Below the pieces are notes generated by a model. It made no database searches and was not told where the DNA came from. It saw only the letters and a program-made list of their open reading frames with translations. The translations under genes were made by a program, and so were the position numbers. This document shows, piece by piece, positions 23,913 to 34,544 of a stretch of DNA of 64,000 nt (its first letter is position 1; each line of letters starts with the position of its first letter). The DNA comes from Schistosoma haematobium (Eukaryota > Platyhelminthes > Trematoda > Strigeidida > Schistosomatidae), in assembly GCF_000699445.3 (NCBI RefSeq), contig NC_067196.1:32446616-32510615 (forward strand), written 5' to 3'.

Positions 23913-26160
23913 ATGGATAGAGAGTTAATCAAATGTAATTCACAAGTAAACAATAATACAAATAATGAAATGAATAATAATACCATTACTATTACTTCTA
24001 CAAACAGTGAATTGCCAAAATATTCTGGAAGACATTTAGCTATTGCTGATGAATGGATTCAAGCAACTGAAGCAAGATATGATTCAATGGAAAATTTATT
24101 ACAATCAGTACGTCATGATATAGATGTATTAACAGAACGTTTAGATCAGACAACACCAACATCACCTGAACTTATAAGACCAACAACAACAACAACGGTA
24201 AAGATTGGTAATAAACAAACTAATATTGAAGAAAAAGCTCACCATCAAAATTGGAACAGTTAAAAGTATCATCATGTCCACTTCAAAAAGAAATAAGTCA
24301 ATCTTCATTAGTATCTCATCAAAAGGATTTATCAGATAACTTAAAATGTATCCCTGAAAAGAACTATTAGGTCTAATGGCTGACAAAGATGAGTTTATGG
24401 ATATACGGATCCGTCCAATAAAAATCGACTTTCCAACTCCAACGAGGATAAATTATTTGATTCTAATAATATTCGTCAATTTAATGATAATCATGATGAT
24501 ATTAATCACTACAATAATACTACTACTACTGCTAATAATAATGAATGTAGTATTGGGGAAGATAAATATTTAACAAAAACATGGAGATCACCATCTGATT
24601 TCAATCTACATGATCCATTCTACGATAATTCATACGGTTTCACCAATGAACCTTATGATAATTGTAATACTAACAACGCTAATCAGCTTAGAACCATGCA
24701 TTATGTTAAAATTAGACAAATGGAAAGTAGCCATAGAATAAATGATGACATTAATAATGACGATGATGATGATGAAGTTATTGAATATAATTTCCCTTCA
24801 CATGATCACCATTCCATGATAGAAACTGATTTGGATGATTATCAACCAGATAAGCAAGAGAATAGTACTACAGAATCGGAGGACAGTTTGTCACCTGCTA
24901 TATCACCAACATTTGGTAATTTAGCCTCAGACGAAATCAAATTACAAAATATGATTATATCAAATAATGATACAATTACGTTATCAATCAGTAATAAATA
25001 TTTGACTGAAAATAACAATGATGTGAATAATAGAAATTTAAATAGTGAGGATTTTAAAGTCTATGATAATGGGCATTCATTAACTACAATTGATGAGGCT
25101 TCGGAAGAGAACGATGATGATGACTGGTCGTCATATGAACATGAAATTTCTATAAATAATGGCAACAGTAATAATACTACTGAAAAACCCATGGAAGATA
25201 TTAAGATTTCAAAACCTTCGTTTGAATATTACAAAGATGATAAAATACCAATAAATCAATTAACAAATCAGGGATTTAAATCATCCTGTACCGACAGTAA
25301 TGATAATAATACTGATAGGCAGGAGCATATTATAAGACAAAATGAAAATGTTAATCAAATTGCTTTAGTTAATCGACAGCAACAAATTGAGACGATAAAA
25401 TATAATATCGATAACAACAATAGCAAAACTAATTCATTCGTATGTAATGAAAAATGTATAAGTACAAGTGAATACAGTCAACAATCACCTAATATTGTTC
25501 TATTACGACCTAAAAAATAGATAATTCATGTATAACTACAAGTAATTTTAAATCACGACCAGTTTCAGCTGAAATTCGTAATATTAATATCACTAATAGC
25601 AATAAAAACTAGAAAAGTCACATTCTGGTTCTTTAACTTCTATGCTATCAACAATAAGTCAAGAAGGTGTTATCAGTGAAGCTGATTCCTATGTAACTGT
25701 ATGCAGTAATCTAATTGGTACAGGCAGTGAGGAAGCTTATATAACAGCACAGAGTGATTCAGATGCATTCAATGAACAAACATTATATACAAATTCTCAC
25801 ACAGATGAGGAAAATGATTACCAAACATTATCATGTAAAAAGTTAAAACATTGTCTTGTCGTAGTCAAAAACGTAAATATATTACCGATCCAGGTCTGGA
25901 TAGTCAGTCAGCATCGGATTTAGAAAATGATAATGAGACTATTTTAGATTCAACGTTAACCACATCGACACCAGTAACAGTTACGCCGAAATTTACTAAA
26001 TTACCATCCAAATTAATTGCATCCTCTGAAAATGCTGTCGAATTAAAACAAAATGATAATGAAACATTTGATGAAAAAACATATATTATGGATAGTAATA
26101 ATAATAATGGTAATTTATGCGATATGCATAAATATGAAGCATTATCAATAAATGTTAAAG
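23913..26160 (+). CDS. Host gene, large N-terminal exon (interrupted frame)
   Basis: The only stretch with clear host coding character: about 750 codons rich in Asn, Asp, Ser and Thr, typical of schistosome low-complexity proteins. It starts at the first ATG after an in-frame stop; residues about 45-75 (ATEARYDSMENLLQSVRH and on) look helical and coiled-coil-like. Near the C-terminal part is RKYITDPGLDSQSASDLE. No named domain recognised, and no signal peptide or membrane segment in the restored reading order. The frame shifts six times (A-runs at 24232-24236, 24357-24360, 24420-24424, 25512-25517, 25604-25608, and 25837-25841 or 25845-25848), always by one missing base, with no other nonsense changes. 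The exon ends at AAAG followed by donor GTTAGT, phase 1. Function unknown; the protein may act as a scaffold, but that is a guess. Confidence 0.75.
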
Positions 26161-27811
26161 GTTAGTTTGATCTTAATCAATATGTGTTTGTAGTATTTTA
26201 ATTATCTAGAATACATATCATTTCGGTTACATTGACTTCGTTTAGAGCATTTCTGAAAGATGGTCTAAGGATTCATAGACATTAAGACTTATCAACATTC
26301 GTCTTTAACACTAGTTGGTACGCATTGAACTAACTTGATATTCTGACACAGTTGTACTTCTAATCACGATAAACTAATTTCTTTAACATTTTAGTAAAAG
26401 ACACTGTCAACAAGTACTTTATTACTGTTGCTGGTTATGTATTTTACTTAATATTAGCAAAATACAGAAGTCCAATAATGAGTAGGTAGGCGTCTCCCAC
26501 ATCATTAGGCACTTAAAATCAATAAGAAACTTTCTTTAGTCTTTCTAATAATTGTTTGTAGGAACTAACTTAATTCATACAGTTTTGTGTAATCTGACTA
26601 GTCTCGTTTGTTAAAGAAACTATGTATAAACTTTGAAAAGCAGTACGTCTTTAAATACTTTCAATTTATTTTTCTACTAAAAAATCAACACTGACATATT
26701 TACGAATAGATACTTCTCAAATGTTGTATATGACGTGATTTAAATTGTAAGTTGAAACGTTTTTCCGTCGTTTGAATTGACGACTTTATAATGTTCAAGC
26801 AAAATGTATAATAACACAAAGACATTGATAAACTTAGAACTGCATAAAGCATCTCATTCTAGGGGTTTATTTTTGAAAAGTTTCAAAAATAACACTCATC
26901 ACTGACAAACTAATAGACGTATTGTTCAATATTGAGACTTCAAAGAAAAGAAAATATTCTCCTTGAACTAATTTTTAGATTTCTAACTTTTTAAAATCTT
27001 TTATTTTAATGAAATACTAGATGTACTTCAAACCAAACATTAGTTCTATTGATGAATAGGCCATAATTTCTCATAATTTATGATTCAATGAGTCTTCATT
27101 TCAACTTTTGTTTATTTGATATCAGTATTAAGAGTTTATATAAATTAACTAATTGTGTGATCGAGGTTAAAAGTCTTAAAAACAATGAATTAAATAGTTA
27201 GCGATTTAATTTGTCTTTGAAAATTTTCTGTAAAAAAAGTGTATCAAAAAGTTGATTATGCAACTAACGCACAATATTGACTTTTCTTTATCAGTTGAAA
27301 ATATCGGTAAATTAGATGCACCATACGACTCACTCACCATTGACTAGATACGGTTCTAAAATTCACTAAGTAGACAAATTGTGGTTGTTTTCTTTTTGAA
27401 GTTGAATGACTAAAAACACTTGATACGAAGGTAAAATTACATGATGTACGTGTTGGCATTATTTATGAAACCATATTGCCAAATTCCAAATGGCTTCAAG
27501 TCATAAAACTCTATTATTAATCAATGAAGTTGATCGTTGGCGGTGGGAAAGTTTATTTCAGTCTTGTATTCATGTTTATAGATATGAACTCTGTATATCT
27601 ATTCTTGAAGTAATAATAGATTTTATTAAATTAGTGACAACTGAGAAACTGCTTTCACAGGTTTTAGCAAATGAACATAAAACATTATGCGACAAATAAT
27701 ATCTACCAATAAGTCTAGAAGTGTGGCCTAATGATTACGTTTGCTAACTGGATAGATAGAAATAAACAATATGATATAATAAGTATGAAGATTGAAGAAT
27801 TTTCATAGTTT

Positions 27812-27965
27812 TAATCACGAACTGAGTTGAGCTAGACCAGTACTGAAAACCTGGTATGTCACTCCTCGGCAGTGCAAGCCCACGACTCCGGAGGAGGAAA
27901 TCGGACCCAGAACCTTCGGTCTTGCGTGCTCAGTGGTCTAAAAGTTCAGCATCCGTGAACAGATT
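27812..27965 (-). mobile_element. Decayed SINE with internal deletion
   Basis: Minus-strand traces of the SINE family: GTTGAGCTAGACCAG, the block around CACTCCTCGGCAGTGC, a box-B remnant, and CTCAGTGGTCTAAAAGTTCAGC in inverted tRNA-like context. The GAAA side of the hammerhead is deleted. Confidence 0.6.
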
Positions 27966-28339
27966 TAATTTCAAGAAAATTGAATGGTGCCATAGTGAAG
28001 ATTATGTGTGATGTTTCATATACAGCTTTACTCTTATTTTCGTTGTTGTATAAAGACAGGAACATAGATTTAAAGTATGTTTTAAGAAACTATGTGTAAC
28101 TTATAAATCAATATCGGTTTATTTTCGTGGAATAACCTGTTGTTAGAGACGATAATTCATTAACTTCCGTATAACGGAATTTAAACATAATTTCATAAAG
28201 CTCGGATAGCCTTTGCAAACCAACATCACTCATGATGTAAGCAAGATTTTCATCTAGCAGCAACATAACAGTTATACTTAGTAGCAGTTTGACCTGTCCT
28301 ACTTAATGTTTGTGAAACGAAGCCATTAAGAAAAGAGGA

Positions 28340-28640
28340 TATTAACAATTTACTAGAATTGGATTATAAGTGTCCTGGAAGCATCGCTCGTACATATTAG
28401 GACCATCGATAAATCTATGCTGAGGTTAAGCTTGGGTTACTAGGTTGTGATAGAAAATCACTTGATGAGGTGGGGAATGTTCATCTACTGAGATGGTCAA
28501 GAAATTCTTTAAATATCCTTTACCACAACCTACCTCGACAAGAATTCATGACCAGTGTAGGAATAAGTTGAAAGAAAGCCATCATCAATCCATAAAGTCA
28601 TTGACTGTTAAGCTGGGCTGTGTTAGTAATTGTAGACTAA
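28340..28640 (+). mobile_element. Very decayed LINE C-terminal fragment
   Basis: The plus strand yields VHLLRWSRNSL, then LPRQEF, an arrangement like the YRLRWLGHVLRM...IPRRAL region of the LINE at 44515-46115. Several stops follow. Base composition is more balanced than the flanks. Identification is by weak similarity. Confidence 0.4.
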
Positions 28641-29284
28641 TTGGTTAGGGTTCGCACGACTGTTATAGCCAACAGTTAGAGAGTTCGGAAAAGGTAGGTC
28701 AGAATTACGTTCTATGACGCAAGTGAATTCACTCTATTTTTCTTTGGATGTTAGGTTTTCAAGTTATCTTATAATTTTTACTATTCCATGAGTATCTACG
28801 TTCCTCTTAAAGCACATCTTTAGTAACTGATTTTTTACCACTTTCAACAATATCACCGCTTCTGACGCTGAGGTATCTCGCCATACTGTGTAACAATTTG
28901 AACCTAACCACATATGTGCCAGGTTATCAGATGTGTATGACTGATTGAATTATTCATTTCTTTATCACACACATAATATCATGAGAAGAATATGATTAGA
29001 GATAATTAAAATAAACAATATGGATTTTGAAGTTCTTTTATAAACTGAGGGGACGGCAGAAGAGTTCACATACACTAGGTTTTCAGTTGTCAAAAAGTAT
29101 AAGAAGATTTAAATTAAGGAGGCAAGTACATTCTTATTCATCTTGTGATGGTTCATATTTTTGTACTTCAGTAAATTCCAAATATAGCCTGACCACCATC
29201 AGGTAGTATTAGTAAATTATCATCTAAATCAATCATTCCGTATCTCACGCTTTCATCTGTACCTATATTAATTGTTAATCTGGT

Positions 29285-29460
29285 TTTTAGAAAGGGCATC
29301 TGCCTCTTTACTTCCCTGAATTTCGGCTTTCACCAGGAGGCGTCATAATTTTTCTCAACTCTCGGAACAGAGTTTAAGTGCTTTAAATTATTGATTCTGG
29401 TTAGCGTTTTTTTCAACAAGATTGTTTTCTTCGGAATCGCTTTAAGCTGAGGCTTCTGGA
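29285..29460 (-). mobile_element. RTE 5' region fragment
   Basis: Matches the 5' region of the RTE element at about 34288-34445 (shared TCGGCTTTCACCA, GCGTCATAATT and AGAGTTTAA), same orientation. Isolated internal fragment without either end. Confidence 0.6.
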
Positions 29461-30096
29461 AATGCTTCTCGAATTTTGACACTAATAGAATTTATGAGAA
29501 TATTGCAAGGAGGTAGTTTTCATCAAAATTTCTTAAGTCACTATGATATCACTATTTGTTTTAACGTTATGTATTGTAAACTAGTCACCTGAACGCCTTT
29601 TAACAGAAGATTGTATAATCTTTATTTAAAAACATTTAGAACATCATATTTTTCATACGTCTTTCAGGTTCGAATTTTCGATGAGTCATTATTCTTGACA
29701 AAAGAACATTCACAAAAGAATACAGGGATAAAACTTGGAAGTATATCGTCAAGACGATAACAACTGTTTGAATTTTATACTTTCAAGCTTTAATCAACAT
29801 TATGGAATCCTAAAAAAATGTTTATATGTATATATAAATTTGACCTGCTGACCATCACTATGTATACTTTTTTTTAATTTCACTTTTATTGAATTATTCA
29901 CTATACGACATACACCGGACACGAAAACTAAGTAATTACATACTTGGTTGCCAACATCTTTTAAGGTAAAAAAAAATATGGGTCATTTACAAAAAAATCA
30001 ATTATGGTTAGCTAATATAACGTCATCCAATGATTTTGTACTTTGTATTATCATTAACTGACTTACATGAAATTGATTAGATGAATTTAATTATTA

Positions 30097-30218
30097 CCTG
30101 CTTCGGTCTGGGCACCCGGACAGTATCACAGCCCACTCACAAATCAAGTGACTTGGGTGATGCATATGTATTCAGTGCCCCTTGTTACTAATACTTATGT
30201 GTTCAAATAAATATATAT
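30097..30218 (+). mobile_element. LINE 3' tail fragment
   Basis: Closely resembles the last 120 bp of 8876-9293, including GTCTGGGCACCCG, CACAGCCCAC and TTATGTGTTCAAATAAATA. A short 5'-truncated insertion of the same LINE. Confidence 0.75.
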
Positions 30219-30828
30219 ATAGTAAATAGATATAATATGCATTGACAATATACTTATAGAAACGTTACAAGTTTCGAATCTATTTCGAAAGAAACAACAT
30301 TCTTTTTTCGTCTCTTGGAGATGTTCAATTTTGAAAAACGATTAACTGAGAGAGAAATAGAGATAAAAGATTTATCTTGTTTCCAATCAACTTTTCATCA
30401 TGACTTCTCACTTGCATACAGGATTTGTAACATTAATAAAATGAATGTTAATCAACTAGTTTAATGTTAGATAATAACATCATGCAACTATAATACTCCC
30501 TCATTCTTAAATACATATTATTAATTATTCGACTTCCGCTCTTTATCTGTTGTTATTATTATTGATTAACTTGTATGTATTAGTGAACACTCATTGTGGA
30601 AAACTAGTTGAAAAGAAACAGTTATTTTCTCTGTTCGTCCATTTTAAATATTTCAGAAGGGATTTTTTTGTTTATCTATTAATTTGTTGAGATTACTTCA
30701 GCGATAAACAATTAGATCATGTTATGTCTTATCCATTAGACAATGATTTTCAAGATGTCATTAAGCCTGTTTTGTTACTATACTTGTCAGATATACGATT
30801 GAAAGGTTTATTGACAAGCCATCACTTA

Positions 30829-30842
30829 TTCTTAACATACAT
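30829..30842. repeat. Target-site duplication, left, of RTE
   Basis: TTCTTAACATACAT, identical to 34531-34544, directly abuts the RTE 3' tail. Confidence 0.9.
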
Positions 30843-33737
30843 TACTTACTTACTTACGCCTGTTACTCCTCGTGAAGGAACATAGGCCGATCATCAGCAT
30901 TCTCCATCCAACCCTGTCCTGGGCAATCTTTTCCAGCTCCTTCCAGTTGTAATTCATCCTTTCCATGCCTGCTTTTATTTCCCGACGTAATGTGTTCTTT
31001 GGTCTTCCTCTTTTCCGCCTTCCTTCAGGATTCCAAGTTAGGGCTTGTCTCGTGATGCAGTTTGACGATTTGCGTAGTGTATGTCCTATCCATTTCCATC
31101 GTCTTTTCCTAATTTCCTCTTCAGCTAAAAGCTGGTTTGTTTTCTCCCACAAAAGGCTGTTACTGATGGTATCCGGCCAACGGATGTTGAGCATCTTGCG
31201 TAGACAGCTATTTATAAATACTTGCACCTTCTTGATAATGGTTTTAGTAGTTCTCCAAGTTTCAGCTCCGTACAGTAGAACTGCCTTGACATTCGTATTG
31301 AAGATTCTCACTTTGATATTGGTTGACAGTTGTTTTGAGTTCCATATATTCTTCAATTGTAGGAATGCGGCCTTTGTTTTGCCAATCCTTGCCTTTACGT
31401 CTGCATCTGATCCTCCTTGTTCATCGATTATGCTTTACAGGTATGTGAAGGGTTCTACATCTTCCAGAGTTTCGTCATCAAGAGTGATTGGATTGCTGTT
31501 CTCCGTGTTGCACTTGAGGGCCTTGGTTTTCCCCTTGTATATGTTGAGGCCTATTGATGCAGAGACTGCTGCTACACTGGCTGTCTTTATCTGCATTTGT
31601 TTGTGTGTATGCGTTAGGAGGGCTAGGTCATCTGCAAAGTCCAAATCGTCTAATTGATTCTGAGCTGTCCTTTGTATTCCGTGTTTTCCCTCAGATGTCG
31701 AGGTTTTCATAATCCAGTCGACCACCAGAAGAAAGAGGAAGGGAGAGAGTAAACAGCCTTGTCTGACTCCGGTCGTTACTTGGAATGCATCTGTCGGCTG
31801 TCCTCCATGCACTACTTTGCATTGTAGTCCGTCGTATGAGTTCCGGATAATATTGACAATCTTCTCAGGAACTCCGTAGTGTCGAAGAAGATTCCATAAT
31901 GTTCTCCTACCTACACTGTCAAACGGCTCTTCATAATCAATGGAGTTGATGTATAGTGACGAGTTCCACTCAACTGATTGTTCGACGATGATCCGTAGTG
32001 TCGCAATTTGGTCTTTGCACGACCGACCCTTACGGAATCCAGCTTGTTGATCTCGAAGTTGGGAGTCTACTGCATCTTTCATCCGGTTCAGCAAAACTCT
32101 GTTAAAGACTTTTCCTGGTACTGACAGTAGTGTGATTCCTCTGTAGTTTTCACATTTGCTCAGATCTCCTTTTTTTGGAATCTTGATAAGTTGTCCTTCT
32201 TTCCAGTCCATCGGCACTCGTTCCTCCTCCCAAATCTTTTTGAATAGAAGGTGAATCATGTTTGTAGTTACTTCGAGGTCTGACTTCAGTGCTTCAGCTA
32301 GTATGTTGTCGGGTCCTGCTGCTTTCTCGCTCTTGATTTGTCTGATGGCCATTCTGATTTCTTCCGTCGTTGGTGGGTTGACATACATAGGAAGATCTGT
32401 GTGTGCTGCTTCGATGTCCGGTGGATTCATCGGAGCCGGCCTATTCAAGAGTTCCTCAAATAATTCTACCCATCTGTTCCGCTGTTGTTGAATTTCAGTT
32501 AATGGCCTGTCTCCTGTGTTTTTGACCAGTCTCTCTGGTTTACTGTATTTTCCTGCTAGTTACTTCGTTGTATCGTAGAGCTGTTTCATATTTCCTTCTC
32601 TTGCAGCCTTTTCCGCCGTCGTTGCTAGTTCTTCCACGTATTTATTCTTGTCGGCTCTAATGCTCCTCTTCACTTCCTTGTTTGTTTCTATGTATTCAGC
32701 TTGTGCTTGGACTTTCTCTGCTCGTGCTCGGCTGTTGTTAATTGCTGTCTTCTTGTTCATCCTTTCTTTGATCTTGTCCAGTGTTTCTATAGAGATCCAT
32801 TCCTTATGATGGCGCTTCTTTAGACCCAGAACCTCTTGACACGTTGAAGTTAATGCTTCTTTGATACTATTCCAGTTGTCCTCCATAGTAGTTTCTTCTT
32901 CCTTCAGTAGATCCTGTAAGGCTTGGGACCTGTTGTTGAGAGCTAACTTGAATTCATTGAGTTTGTCAGTATCTCGAAGGAAGGCTGTATTGAACCTTTG
33001 TAATGCTGTTTGTCCACTTGTCCAGTTCTTGTTTAGCTTCAGTTTTAAATTGGCCACAACTAGGTGGTGATCTTAAGCTATGCCAGCTCCTCTTCTGGTT
33101 CTCACATCTCCCATTGTCCTTCGGAATGTTTTATTGATGCAGATATGATCTATCTAGTTCTCTGTAGTGTGGTCCGGTGAGATCTATGTAGCCTTGTGTA
33201 TACGTTTATGTGGAAATATTGTGCCACCTATGACTAATTTGTTGAATCCACACAGATTTGCAAATCTTTCTCCATTTTCGTTTCTCTCAACCAGTCAATG
33301 TCGTCCCATGATATCTTCATATCCAGTGTTGTCTATTCCAACTTTGGCGTTTAGATCTCCCATCAGAATGGTGAGTTCCTTTCTTGGGCACTTCTCTATG
33401 ATTGACTACAGGCGCTCGTAGAATTGATCTTTAATGTCGTCGTTGCTATCATTGGTGGGTGCATAACATTGGATGATATTCATTGTGATCCCCTCCTTCT
33501 TTGTTTTGAATGATGCTTTGATGATTCTGGATCGGTGAGATTCCTATCCTGCATTTTGTGCTACTTTGGACAGCATTAGAGCAACTCCCTGAGTGTTCGG
33601 AGCATTTTCTTCTTCATGACTGGAGTATAGTAGCATCTCTCCCGTATTTAGCCTTCGCTGTCCAGCTTGAATCCAATGGGTTTCGCTGATTCCCAGTACT
33701 GCCAAGTTGTATCTCCTAATTTCCGTTGCTATTTGTC

Positions 33738-33750
33738 TGGTCTTCCCGGT
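33738..33750. repeat. Target-site duplication, left, of Penelope-like insertion
   Basis: TGGTCTTCCCGGT, repeated at 34218-34230. Removing the insertion plus one copy restores the RTE endonuclease frame through ETGKTRQIATE. Confidence 0.85.
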
Positions 33751-34217
33751 GAAGAGATATCATGGCGTTTGACTGCTAATTGATGTTCATAGGCGTAGGT
33801 GGAGGGCGTCCGCTTTGTCCGATGTAGTGTTTGTCGCAGTTGGTACAATTTATTTTGTAGATGATGTTTGATTTGTTTTCCTTTGTTATTTCATCTTTTG
33901 GTTTGCATAGGATTGATTGCAATGATTTTGTTGGTTTGTGTGCCACACCTATCCCGAAGGTTTTCAGCAGTCTCGTTGTGGTACATACAAACCACAACGA
34001 GACTGCTGAAAACCTTCGGGATAGGTGTGGCACACAAACCAACAAAATCATTACAATCAATCCTATGCAAACCAAAAGATGAAATAACAAAGGAAAACAA
34101 ATCAAACATCATCTACAAAATAAATTGTACCAACTGCGACAAACACTACATCGGACAAAGCGGACGCCCCCTCCACCTACGCCTACATGAACATCAATTA
34201 GCAGTCAAACGCCATAA
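33751..34217. mobile_element. Penelope-like element insertion, head-to-head pair
   Basis: Two copies of the same fragment in opposite orientation (33762-33982 minus, 33991-34215 plus) separated by 8 nt. Each encodes the C-terminal GIY-YIG endonuclease region of a Penelope-like element: NIIYKINCTNCDKHYIGQSG. The right arm continues GRPLHLRLHEHQLAVKRH; the left arm has two 2-bp deletions that break its frame after this motif. Arms are otherwise nearly identical. Inverted, truncated arrangements are characteristic of Penelope-like insertions. No RT domain remains. Nested in the RTE element with a 13-bp duplication. Confidence 0.85.
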
Positions 34218-34287
34218 TGGTCTTCCCGGTCTCCCACATTGTTCGGACGTTCCATGTACCTATAAAAGTTGTTGCTCTGGTTGTTAG
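33861..34287 (+). pseudogene. GIY-YIG endonuclease fragment (right arm)
   Basis: The plus frame 33868-34287 covers the right arm. In its latter half, KPTKSLQSILCKPKDEITKE leads into IIYKINCTNCDKHYIG, where YxI...HYIG corresponds to the GIY-YIG signature, followed by the conserved Arg in LHLRLHEH. Residues before KTFGIGVAHKPT come from reading across the opposite arm and are artefacts, and residues after KRHN read into the RTE host. It lacks the reverse transcriptase and most of the element. Confidence 0.75.
34218..34230. repeat. Target-site duplication, right, of Penelope-like insertion
   Basis: TGGTCTTCCCGGT, identical to 33738-33750. Confidence 0.85.
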
Positions 34288-34459
34288 AAGGGGCATCGGC
34301 TTCGTGGCTTCCGAAGGAACTCGGCTTTCACCATGAAGCGTCATAATTCTTCTAAATGAAGATCTTCTAACTTTCAGGGCAGAGTTTAAATGGTTTGAAT
34401 AATTTTTTCTGGTAAGCGATTTTTTAGCGAGTTAGCTTTCTACGGGATGGGGACGCTAA

Positions 34460-34530
34460 CCCCATGCCGAACCCTCCTCCTTTGCCCGGGCTTGGGACCG
34501 GCAGTAACTCTTGAAGAGCTACAGGCGGAG
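34460..34530 (-). ncRNA. Structured RTE 5' UTR, possible HDV-like ribozyme
   Basis: The minus strand starts CTCCGCC exactly at the duplication boundary and can pair with GGAGGAG about 50 nt on (one mismatch). Between are a hairpin GTAGCTC/GAGTTAC and CCGG...CCCGG. A nested double-pseudoknot of the HDV type is conceivable and would explain the precise 5' end, but I could not assign all helices or the catalytic C. Confidence 0.4.
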
Positions 34531-34544
34531 TTCTTAACATACAT
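34531..34544. repeat. Target-site duplication, right, of RTE
   Basis: TTCTTAACATACAT directly abuts the RTE 5' end. Confidence 0.9.

Larger units (their letters stand above)
30850..34362 (-). pseudogene. RTE endonuclease-reverse transcriptase polyprotein
   Basis: Endonuclease part reads GTWNVRTMWETGK, later LAVLGISETHW, MGDLNAKVG, and IDHICINKTFRRT, as in APE-type endonucleases of RTE elements; the chain is split by the insertion at 33751-34217 and has internal stops. RT part: 32560-33057, then 31435-32448 with ENYRGITLLSVPGKVFNRVL, AGFRKGRSC, TTGVRQGCLLSPFLFLLV and the catalytic [11 protein letters not shown]-terminal part: 30850-31356 with [20 protein letters not shown]. Single stop codons separate the pieces (near 33074, 32559 and 31436); at 31436 the stop sits where related copies have Gly in YLGxIIDE. 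No RNase H domain, as expected for RTE. Confidence 0.85.
30843..34530 (-). mobile_element. Full-length, inactivated RTE-type retrotransposon
   Basis: Minus strand, bounded by a perfect 14-bp target-site duplication. From its 5' end (34530): a structured 5' UTR; an endonuclease domain interrupted by a Penelope-like insertion (33751-34217); reverse transcriptase; a C-terminal region; and a 3' end of TAAG repeats at 30843-30856. Without the nested insertion it is about 3.2 kb, a normal size for RTE elements such as schistosome SR2/Perere-3 relatives; I cannot say which. One long reading frame broken by several stops. The exact ends and perfect duplication suggest a fairly recent insertion, later silenced. 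Confidence 0.9.

Noticed and set aside
27490..27699. 69-residue open frame in the intron
   Set aside because: No acceptor, domain or matching composition; stop-free stretches of this length occur by chance in 64 kb.
29669..29760. Acceptor-like CGTCTTTCAG followed by about 30 open codons
   Set aside because: Open only in phase 0, which does not fit the phase-1 donor at 26161, and it ends at a stop without a convincing donor.
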